From JBPOFY01 sp049889815 (GTDB taxonomy: Bacteria > Verrucomicrobiota > Verrucomicrobiia > Opitutales > Coraliomargaritaceae): DNA of 64,000 bases. The position numbers and the translations under genes were made by a program. Positions 15,977-23,289 of this stretch are shown one piece after another (position 1 is the first letter of the stretch; each line of letters begins with the position of its first letter). The notes beneath the pieces are model-generated. The model saw only the letters and a list, made by a program, of their open reading frames with translations, searched no databases and had not been told where the DNA came from. Where the stretch lies: assembly GCA_049889815.1 (NCBI GenBank), contig JBMHCR010000008.1, forward strand, positions 1-64,000, given 5' to 3'.

Positions 15977-17494
15977 CTATTTGCCGAGATCGTATTGATC
16001 GATGCGCTTGCGCAAAGTCGCCCGCGTCATGCCCAGGATTTCAGCTGCTTTGACCTGCTTGCCTCCGCTTTCCTTGATTGCTCGAGCGATGATCTCACGT
16101 TCCATATGCTCGAGAATGTTTTTTCCCTGCTGCTCGCGCAAAACACTGTAGGCTCCGTCAAATGGATCCACAGCAGGAGCACCCATCATTTCTTCATCCA
16201 CCGTTGAGCGACGCTTCGGAGACGCAGAAGCGCCTGAGTCGCCGGCCGCTTCATCCTGGGCAGAAGCAGCAGGAATTATTTGCGACGACGAACCAACAGC
16301 ACTAACGACCTCCTCGGGCAGATCTTTGATCAGAATCATTTCTCCCTGAGCCATCACAGCACTGCGGTAAATAACGTTTTCAAGTTCACGGACGTTACCC
16401 GGCCATTTGTAATTCGTCAGCAATGACAAGGCTTCCGCTGAAATTGATTTCGCGTCCGCCTTGCTGTCGCGCGCGAGTCGCTTGAGTACAAAATCGATCA
16501 AAGGTGGCACGTCCTCCATGCGTTCGCGCAATGGCGGCAATTGAATACGAACTACATTCAGTCGGTAGTATAGGTCCTCACGAAACGTCTTTTCATTTAC
16601 CATCTCCTCTAGCGGCTTATTGGTAGCCGCAAGCATGCGAACGTTCACTTTGATGGTTTCACTACTGCCAACACGCTGAATCTCTCCTTCTTGCAGAGCT
16701 CGTAAGATCTTTGTCTGTGTCGGCAATGCCATATCGCCAATTTCGTCGAGGAAAATCGTGCCCCCATCGCACAGTTCAAACTTTCCAATCCGCTGGCTCG
16801 TTGCGCCTGTGAAGGAGCCCTTTTCATGCCCAAATAGTTCGCTTTCGATCAAGTTCTCAGGAATGGCAGCGCAATTGACTGCAATGTATGGTTTCTGGGC
16901 CCGAAGACTATTTTGATAGATCGCCCGCGCAATGAGCTCCTTTCCGGTACCGCTTTCTCCAGTGACCATTACCGTGACATCACTCGCAGCGACCTGACCA
17001 ATCATCTTAAAAACCGTCTGCATAGCGGAGGAGCTTCCGATGATTCCGCCTTCCACATCTTCCTGACTGATGCCTTTCTCCTCTTGGCCCTCGGCATTCG
17101 CTCGACGCAGGTCACTGGATGCAGCTAAAGCAGATTCAGTGAGCGTTAAGATCTTTTCCAGATCAAAGGGCTTCATGATGTAGTCGAAGGCGCCAAATTT
17201 CATCGCCTCGATCGTCGTTTGAGTCGTGCCATAAGCAGTCATCAAAATAATCATCGCATTTGGATTGATGCCGCGAAGGTGCTGAAGTGCCTCCATCCCG
17301 CTGATTCCGGGCATACGATTATCCAGCAGAATAGCATGCACCTTCTGCTTTTGTGCCATCTCAAGGCCTTCCTCTCCACTCGCAGCCTCAAGAACCTCGT
17401 AACTCCTCGCCGAAAGGACGCGTTTCAGCGAATAACGCAGATCGTCATCGTCATCAATCACAAGGATTCTTGGTTTATCGTCCACAGCAGCCAT
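15977..17494 (-). CDS. Sigma-54-dependent response regulator (NtrC family)
   Basis: The 505-residue activator has three domains. A receiver domain (about 8-120) carries acidic DDDDD and the phosphoacceptor Asp in LLDNRMPG near 57. An AAA+ domain (about 150-380) has Walker A GESGTGKE and the sigma-54 contact loop GSFTGA, a Ser variant of GAFTGA, plus Walker B LDEIGD. A Fis-type HTH lies at the end (KAAEILGMTRATLRKRI). A disordered linker of about 70 residues precedes the HTH. The partner kinase is not adjacent, so the regulon is unknown. ATG at 17494 is preferred to an upstream TTG. Confidence 0.94.
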   Translation of the reverse strand: MAAVDDKPRILVIDDDDDLRYSLKRVLSARSYEVLEAASGEEGLEMAQKQKVHAILLDNRMPGISGMEALQHLRGINPNAMIILMTAYGTTQTTIEAMKFGAFDYIMKPFDLEKILTLTESALAASSDLRRANAEGQEEKGISQEDVEGGIIGSSSAMQTVFKMIGQVAASDVTVMVTGESGTGKELIARAIYQNSLRAQKPYIAVNCAAIPENLIESELFGHEKGSFTGATSQRIGKFELCDGGTIFLDEIGDMALPTQTKILRALQEGEIQRVGSSETIKVNVRMLAATNKPLEEMVNEKTFREDLYYRLNVVRIQLPPLRERMEDVPPLIDFVLKRLARDSKADAKSISAEALSLLTNYKWPGNVRELENVIYRSAVMAQGEMILIKDLPEEVVSAVGSSSQIIPAASAQDEAAGDSGASASPKRRSTVDEEMMGAPAVDPFDGAYSVLREQQGKNILEHMEREIIARAIKESGGKQVKAAEILGMTRATLRKRIDQYDLGK

Positions 17495-17634
17495 AATCAA
17501 TTAGCAAAGTTTAGATACCCGCTGCCACCTACTAGGCAAGAGTGGAGCTCGAATACCTTTATATCCACTAGCCAGAAATGGAAGCATTAAACCCTTCGGA
17601 GAATTCAGATAACTCAAACACTCCGAGCGCCAAT

Positions 17635-17898
17635 TTAAAAATAGTGACGCAGCAGACCGAACCAGGTAACGACCAAACTGAAAAGGATCCCCACGATGCC
17701 TATCACGGTCAGGAATCGCTGAAATTGCGTATGCTTAATCGCGTTTCCAACACCGAACAAATTCTTGCAGAATGAATTACGCATGGAACGCTTGGCTTCC
17801 TCACTTGAGACAAGTAGGGAAATTCCCAAGATCCCCGGAAGTACGCAAACGACCATCTTGACGATTAGGAGGATGAACTGTGCATTGAGAAGCCCCAT
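17635..17898 (-). CDS. Small two-helix membrane protein
   Basis: The 87-residue protein (ATG at 17898) has two hydrophobic segments, about 4-30 and 61-84. They are joined by a basic, Ser/Lys-rich loop containing EEAKRSMRNSF. I recognise no family. It lies alone between the response regulator and the divergent TonB receptor. Even hydrophobic periodicity and clean termini support coding, but it remains hypothetical. Confidence 0.55.
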   Translation of the reverse strand: MGLLNAQFILLIVKMVVCVLPGILGISLLVSSEEAKRSMRNSFCKNLFGVGNAIKHTQFQRFLTVIGIVGILFSLVVTWFGLLRHYF

Positions 17899-18059
17899 AA
17901 CTGCAAAAGCCGCAGGCAACCGTGCGGTCGAATGACTGGAGATGCGCTAAACTGAAGCTTTTGCAACCCTAAAATGAGGCTAAGTCCAATTGTTAATCTT
18001 AAGGGGATTAAACTTAATATTTGACTTTTTGGATCCATCTCTCCCTTTGTGGACCAAAA

Positions 18060-19925
18060 ATGAATATAACTGCAACAAAAACCACTATCAAACTGTGTGC
18101 CGCACTCTGCATGGCCGGGCCCCTTCTCGCCACGGAAGAAACCGTGACCGAAATACCAACGCTCTATGTGGATGCTCAGCAAACCGCCAACAGTACCCCT
18201 GTCGCTACATTTGAGACGCCAATTTCGAACCTCGAGTTTGAGCCGCGCGTAGACTTGCAGTCCCGCAATATGGGAGAGGCACAGGCAGACGTCAGCATTC
18301 GTGGTGGTATTTTCGAAAACACTGGCTTCCGAATTGGAGCGGCGACGCTGATCGACCCACAAACCGGGCATTATTCTGCCGAAATCCCAATTGCTCCAGA
18401 AATGCTCTTGGGGCCTAATGTCCTGACTGGGGCGACCAATGCGCTCTACGGCTTCAATAGCACTGCCGGCACCATCAGTTACGGCTGGAAGGAGATGGCG
18501 GAAGGTGGAAGTTTTACCCTCGGCTTCGGCGACCAAAATCTCAACTTTCAACGCATCCACCATGGGGTTAAGGGTCTCTTAGGTGAAAGCAGCGACTGGA
18601 CTTGGGGCGTCGAGGCGGAATACTCCCGTTCGGAGAGCGACGGCACGATCCGCTACGCAGACCACGACTTCGAGCGCTACACAGGGCGCGTGCAGCTTGT
18701 GGGGCCCAACTCTCAGACTGATTTATTCGCAGGCTATCAGGATAAATTCTTTGGCCTATTTGGTATGTATACCGGCGAGGCCTTCACCGCATTTTCTCCA
18801 TTTGAAACGGAAAACTTGAAAACTCGACTTCTCATTCTGAATCACCTGCAAAGCTATGGAAGCGAGAGTCACGTGGAGCTGACCGCCTACAGCCGACGCC
18901 ATAGCGATCACTACCAATTCAACCGCTTTAGCCCCGACAACCGCTTTGTTCACGAAACAAACGTCCGCTCCATTGCGGTTGCCGGAACGCATCAACAGAC
19001 AGAGCACCTCGCGCTCAATTACTCAGCGCAACTCGCCTCCGATGAAATTGAGTCCACAAATCTTGAAAACAGCTTCACCTCAAGGCGCTACTACAAGGCC
19101 AGTCTGATGCCTGAGTATTCTTTTCAACTTTCCGAGAATGAAACGCTAACCATAGGTTCGGGCGCTTCCTTCGATGACACCAATCGCAACGATTCAGAGT
19201 TTTCTACAATAGCCAGCATTGCGTGGGATCGCGAGCAGAACAACGGGGACCACGACCGAGTATACCTCAGCTATGCAGAAAGCAGTCAAGTTTCTGGCTA
19301 CACTGCTATCGGTGGCGGGACCTCTGGACTTTTCGCTAGCGATGCTACTCTTGATCGTGAAACCAGCCAGAATCTTGAGTTGGGAGCACAGTTCGAGCGC
19401 TCGACTGGGAGTCTCAACTTGGCTGTTTTCTACCGCTGGGATGATGATTTGACAGATTGGACCTTCGAAGAAAGCAACGTTAACGCACGCACAGCGAACC
19501 CAGTCGATATTGAAACCTTCGGCCTCGAATTGATCGGCACAAGAAAATGGAACGCCGTTGAAGCAATTGCCAGCTACACCTACCTGCATAAGGACGAGGA
19601 CTATGGGAGTCCCGATATTGTAGGCAGCTTCTACGCGTTGAACTTTCCCGAGCACCGCGTGACCCTGGGCATCATCTGGAACCCCATCGAATGGCTGCAG
19701 ATCCGAGTCGACAACGAGTGGCGCAGCCAAGAAGACAACGAACTGCGCAGCAGCGAGGATACCGCCTTGTTTACCCATGCTGCCATTGGTTTTTTCCCAT
19801 CCCAAGTGGATGGGCTGGAAATTTTCATCGCCGTCGATAATGCGTGGGACGATGATTTTCAGGACGTTCCCGGAACGCCTGGGCGCAGCGATCAGTACTC
19901 GACTGGTATGACCCTAAGGTGGTGA
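18060..19925 (+). CDS. TonB-dependent outer-membrane receptor
   Basis: The 621-residue protein has a signal peptide (about 1-25), a plug domain (about 35-145, with QADVSIRGGIFENTGFRIGA and VLTGATNALYGFNSTAG) and a beta-barrel with the usual alternating strands. It ends in the aromatic TGMTLRW expected for outer-membrane assembly. It is close to BtuB/FhuA-like receptors, but no riboswitch or substrate genes are adjacent, so the ligand is unknown. The ATG at 18060 places the signal peptide at the N-terminus; the longer frame adds 13 residues. Confidence 0.9.
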   Translation: MNITATKTTIKLCAALCMAGPLLATEETVTEIPTLYVDAQQTANSTPVATFETPISNLEFEPRVDLQSRNMGEAQADVSIRGGIFENTGFRIGAATLIDPQTGHYSAEIPIAPEMLLGPNVLTGATNALYGFNSTAGTISYGWKEMAEGGSFTLGFGDQNLNFQRIHHGVKGLLGESSDWTWGVEAEYSRSESDGTIRYADHDFERYTGRVQLVGPNSQTDLFAGYQDKFFGLFGMYTGEAFTAFSPFETENLKTRLLILNHLQSYGSESHVELTAYSRRHSDHYQFNRFSPDNRFVHETNVRSIAVAGTHQQTEHLALNYSAQLASDEIESTNLENSFTSRRYYKASLMPEYSFQLSENETLTIGSGASFDDTNRNDSEFSTIASIAWDREQNNGDHDRVYLSYAESSQVSGYTAIGGGTSGLFASDATLDRETSQNLELGAQFERSTGSLNLAVFYRWDDDLTDWTFEESNVNARTANPVDIETFGLELIGTRKWNAVEAIASYTYLHKDEDYGSPDIVGSFYALNFPEHRVTLGIIWNPIEWLQIRVDNEWRSQEDNELRSSEDTALFTHAAIGFFPSQVDGLEIFIAVDNAWDDDFQDVPGTPGRSDQYSTGMTLRW

Positions 19926-19955
19926 TGCGGCAAACTTCGCTCTAACCATCTGGTC

Positions 19956-20735
19956 TCACGCAAGAGACGATGCTCTCTTGTTCCACTCGACGCAGCGTTG
20001 ATAAGCGACCCCGGCCCCGCCGAAAATGTCTAACGCACTCCCTATCGTTAAATCCACTGTACCCTGGCTGAGCGAATTGACTAATTGGAGATCCTCGAAA
20101 GAGCGAACTCCCCCGGCATAAGTCGTTGGGATTGAGACGTGCTCACCTAGGAATCTCACAAGCTCTTCATCGATTCCTTCGCACTTGCCCTCCACATCTG
20201 CTGCGTGGATCAAAAATTCCGAGCAAAACCGCGACAAATCCATCAAAATTTCACGATTGATCGTTAAATCCGTCATTGTCTGCCACCGGTTCATCGCAAC
20301 AACCCAACCCAAGTCCCTGCGCCGACAACTTAAATCGATGACCAGGCGTTCACGGCCAACCTCAGCGACGAGGTCCTGCAAACGCTGATCCTGAAAATGT
20401 CCTTTAGAATCGAATAACCATGAGGTTACGATAACGTGACTCGCCCCGGCCTCCAACCACTTTGACGCGTTCTCACGATTGATTCCCCCGCCGATTTGTA
20501 GCCCTCCTGCGTAGGCCGCGAGCGCCTGCTTTGCGGCCAAGTCATTACCAAGGCCAAGTTGTATAACATGCCCTCCGCACAGATGATCGGCTTTGTATTT
20601 TTCGGCATAGTAGCCAGCAGAGCGCTTACTCTGAAAATTGATGGTCGGGCTGGTGCCGTCATCGCGAAGGCTTCCTCCTACGATCTGTTTTACCTTGCCT
20701 TCGTGAAGGTCAATACATGGTCGAAATCGAGTCAC
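19956..20735 (-). CDS. hisA: ProFAR isomerase, eukaryotic-type HisA
   Basis: The 259-residue TIM barrel catalyses the HisA step of histidine synthesis (ProFAR to PRFAR). The layout FRPCIDLHEGKVKQIVGGSL, LGLGNDLAAKQAL, LQIGGGIN and YAGGVRSFEDL matches the eukaryotic-type HisA family (yeast HIS6, TIGR02129), not the classical bacterial one. Catalytic Asp residues near CIDLH and in the AGGV half are kept. The start appears to be GTG at 20735, just before FRPCIDL. No other his gene is nearby. It points away from the FecR gene and toward the TonB receptor. Confidence 0.88.
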   Translation of the reverse strand: MTRFRPCIDLHEGKVKQIVGGSLRDDGTSPTINFQSKRSAGYYAEKYKADHLCGGHVIQLGLGNDLAAKQALAAYAGGLQIGGGINRENASKWLEAGASHVIVTSWLFDSKGHFQDQRLQDLVAEVGRERLVIDLSCRRRDLGWVVAMNRWQTMTDLTINREILMDLSRFCSEFLIHAADVEGKCEGIDEELVRFLGEHVSIPTTYAGGVRSFEDLQLVNSLSQGTVDLTIGSALDIFGGAGVAYQRCVEWNKRASSLA

Positions 20736-20845
20736 TTTCTATAAAATTGTTAAAAACATAATTCCGCCGACCTTGGATAAAAAAGACTTGCTTGAAACCC
20801 CAAATCAACCATATTCTCACCCCAGATCAATTCCGATTCCTTATT

Positions 20846-21631
20846 ATGAAACCATCACGCACAACCACTTTTCTCGCGCTATTTTTTGCGCTAACCTCTC
20901 TTTGCACTGGCGCCGATCAACTGGGATCGATCAAAGTGATGTCGGTGACAGGCAGTGTCTCAAAAGAAGGAGAGAGCGGCGAGTTTTCGCCTATTAAGGC
21001 TGGAGATATCTTCGGTGCGGGGAATAATATCAAAACCAGCGGGCTCAGCGCCGTGTCCCTCGCATTTTCGAATGGTTCTGAAATAAGGCTTCGACAAAAA
21101 ACCACCCTCGAGATCAAAGAGTTTGTGCAAGACAGCTTTGAGAGCGACCTCAGCTACGAGAAACTCGAATCTGACCCAAGTGAGTCAAGAGCCGTACTCA
21201 ACCTCGACTACGGCAAGATCGACGGCCACGTCAAAAACCTTCGCCCTGGTTCGCAATTCCTTATTGAAACACCCTTCGGTACGGTCGCGATCCTAGGCAC
21301 GAATTTCTCGGTTGAAGTTGGGTTCAACACCGTGACTGGAGCGGTCGGCCTATCGGTGGCCAACTCTGATGGTACGGTAGAGTTCACTCCAAGTTCTGGT
21401 GATGGGGCTGGCACAGCGATCCCTGTTCCACAAGGCCAAACCCAAGAGGCATCCGTTTCTCCTGGTGATGCTGGGTATGCGGCCGTCGCAAACCAAGTCG
21501 CTGAGAGCGCTCCTGCAGACGCGGTCGCAACCATTGGTGGCAACACCGCGACCGCGACACCTGTGACAACCTCAGAAGATTCAGAGTCAGAGTCGGGTGA
21601 AGTTGTGGTCATTAGCCCTAGCACCAATTGA
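20846..21631 (+). CDS. Secreted FecR-domain protein
   Basis: The 261-residue protein has a signal peptide (about 5-22) and a FecR domain. Features of that domain are VTGSVSKEGESGEFSPIKAGD, SNGSEIRLRQKTTLEI and the later FLIETPFGTVAILGTNFSV. The C-terminal 70 residues are low-complexity Ala/Thr/Ser/Glu. There is no adjacent ECF sigma factor. A membrane-spanning anti-sigma topology is absent, so this is probably an extracytoplasmic FecR-like protein rather than a sigma regulator. A strong terminator follows at 21721. Confidence 0.82.
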   Translation: MKPSRTTTFLALFFALTSLCTGADQLGSIKVMSVTGSVSKEGESGEFSPIKAGDIFGAGNNIKTSGLSAVSLAFSNGSEIRLRQKTTLEIKEFVQDSFESDLSYEKLESDPSESRAVLNLDYGKIDGHVKNLRPGSQFLIETPFGTVAILGTNFSVEVGFNTVTGAVGLSVANSDGTVEFTPSSGDGAGTAIPVPQGQTQEASVSPGDAGYAAVANQVAESAPADAVATIGGNTATATPVTTSEDSESESGEVVVISPSTN

Positions 21632-21720
21632 TTTTCTAGCAAAGGACGGTAGCTCTGCCTTCAATACCACATCCGCCAGAGTCCTAGGCGGTCTCTAACA
21701 AACAACTGCAGTGATTTTCT

Positions 21721-21747
21721 AAAACCCCGGTTCGCCGGGGTTTTTTT
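21721..21747 (+). terminator. Rho-independent terminator after the FecR-domain gene
   Basis: A perfect 10-bp stem (AAAACCCCGG with CCGGGGTTTT) surrounds the stable TTCG loop and continues into a T-run. It sits about 90 bp after the stop codon. Confidence 0.9.
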
Positions 21748-21770
21748 GCGCAGATTGCGTGGTTTACTCG

Positions 21771-22643
21771 ATGAAATATTTAGCGATTGTCTCTTTGGTC
21801 TGGGCATTCTCATTCGGCCTGATCGGCACAAAACTGACTGGAATTGATCCGATTGCCGTAACCGTGATCCGGCTAGGAATTGCGAGTTTACTGTTTCTGC
21901 CTTGCGCCAAGCTCAAGCAGATCCCCATTACGGATAGGCTGAAACTAGTTGGATACGGAGCAATTCAGTTCGGAATGATGTATGGCTGCTACATCAAAGC
22001 ATTCCAGTATCTACCCTCTCACCTTGTAGCGCTCTTTTCTGTTTTAACCCCGATTTATGTCGTCGCGATTCATGCAGCTCAAAAACGAGAGTGGTCTTCG
22101 CGCTATCTAATCGCAGCCACACTCTCTGTTGTCGGAGCCATCATAATCCAAGCCAAAACGGGCACCTCGGGCTCATTTTGGCTTGGCGTTGTATTGATGC
22201 AGATTGCCGGAATTGCCTTCGCATTCGGGCAAGTTTACTACCGAGACTGGAGAAAATTGCATCCTGAAACAGATGACCAAAACGTATTCGTTCTGCTTTA
22301 CATGGGGGGCGCGGGCTTCGCACTCGCTTTCAGTCTATTCGCCACAGACTGGTCGGCACTGCAGATTCAGCCCCAACAATGGCTGGTATTGCTCTATCTT
22401 GGAGTGATCGCATCGGGTCTAGGATTCTTTCTTTGGAACAAAGGCGCAGTTACCAGCTCACCGGGCGCTCTGGCTGCGTTCAACAATGCCGTAATCCCAC
22501 TTGCCATGCTATGCTCTCTTTTTATTTTTGGAGAAAGTTCCGATCTTGATGGTAAGCAGATCATACGACTCGTCGCTGGCGGCATATGCATCTTTTCCGC
22601 AGTATTCATTGCGAAGGAACGTCACCCACCGTCCAAAGGATAG
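21771..22643 (+). CDS. EamA/DMT-family transporter
   Basis: The 290-residue inner-membrane protein has ten predicted helices in two EamA halves. The first half has the typical LTGIDPIAVTVIRLGIASLLF, the second YLGVIASGLGFFLWNKGA and LAAFNNAVIPLAML. Members export amino acids or other metabolites; the substrate cannot be told. I choose the ATG at 21771 (MKYLAIVSLVW) over a GTG at 21759. The gene begins immediately downstream of the terminator at 21721, so it has its own promoter. Confidence 0.9.
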   Translation: MKYLAIVSLVWAFSFGLIGTKLTGIDPIAVTVIRLGIASLLFLPCAKLKQIPITDRLKLVGYGAIQFGMMYGCYIKAFQYLPSHLVALFSVLTPIYVVAIHAAQKREWSSRYLIAATLSVVGAIIIQAKTGTSGSFWLGVVLMQIAGIAFAFGQVYYRDWRKLHPETDDQNVFVLLYMGGAGFALAFSLFATDWSALQIQPQQWLVLLYLGVIASGLGFFLWNKGAVTSSPGALAAFNNAVIPLAMLCSLFIFGESSDLDGKQIIRLVAGGICIFSAVFIAKERHPPSKG

Positions 22644-22742
22644 ACCGATTTCACAAAACATCATCACGCACTTTACATCAGGGAACTTGTTTCTTTACTA
22701 GGCGTTCGCACCGAAACCGCTCAACTAAAACCACTATACACT

Positions 22743-23216
22743 ATGGCACTCGCAACCGGCACAAAAGCACCCGAATTTACACTCAAAACCAAGAATGCTG
22801 AAGGGCTTCAGGATGTTTCGCTCAGCGACAACCTTGGCAGCAAAAAGACCATCCTGCTCTTCTTTCCACTCGCATTTACCAGCGTCTGTATGAAAGAGAT
22901 GTGTGATGTAAGCGATAGCATCACCGCCTACAACGAACTCAACGCAGCGGTTTATGGCATCTCCGTGGACAGCCCGTTCGCACAAGAAGAAATGGCCAAA
23001 GTCGATGGACTAAAGTTCCCGCTCCTAAGCGACTTCAACAAGGAAGTCGCTGCCGCTTACGATGTGCTATACGCAGATCTTCTCGGTTTCAAGGGTGTCG
23101 CCAAACGTTCGGCTTTCGTCATCGATGAGGACGGCGTGATCATCTACAGTGAGTCCTCCGACGATCCACACGACCTGCCAAACTTCGAAGCCATCCAAGC
23201 TGCGTTGCAGGTATAA
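22743..23216 (+). CDS. Peroxiredoxin of the BCP/AhpC-TSA type
   Basis: The 157-residue thiol peroxidase reduces hydroperoxides. The peroxidatic motif is PLAFTSVCMKEMC, with Cys at about 49 and a second Cys five residues later, the spacing seen in atypical two-Cys BCP enzymes. The conserved Arg is in AKRSAFVID. The length and MALATGTKAPEFTL start are typical. A terminator follows. It is likely a single-gene transcript. Confidence 0.92.
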   Translation: MALATGTKAPEFTLKTKNAEGLQDVSLSDNLGSKKTILLFFPLAFTSVCMKEMCDVSDSITAYNELNAAVYGISVDSPFAQEEMAKVDGLKFPLLSDFNKEVAAAYDVLYADLLGFKGVAKRSAFVIDEDGVIIYSESSDDPHDLPNFEAIQAALQV

Positions 23217-23238
23217 AGCAGCGAGCGCTTTACACGAA

Positions 23239-23271
23239 GAAGCCCGGTCCGTTTGGATCGGGCTTCTTTTT
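23239..23271 (+). terminator. Rho-independent terminator after the peroxiredoxin gene
   Basis: GAAGCCCGGTCC pairs with GGATCGGGCTTC (one G-T wobble) around GTTT, then TTTTT. It also lies just beyond the 3' end of acnB on the other strand and may act for both. Confidence 0.85.
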
Positions 23272-23289
23272 ACAAAACTCTCTATGAGG

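Noticed and set aside
17920..18059. Possible cobalamin or other riboswitch before the TonB receptor
   Set aside because: The leader is short and I find no B12-box-like or other aptamer core.
19194..19805. A 203-codon minus-strand frame in the TonB receptor
   Set aside because: It is fully inside a well-supported receptor gene and shows no domain.
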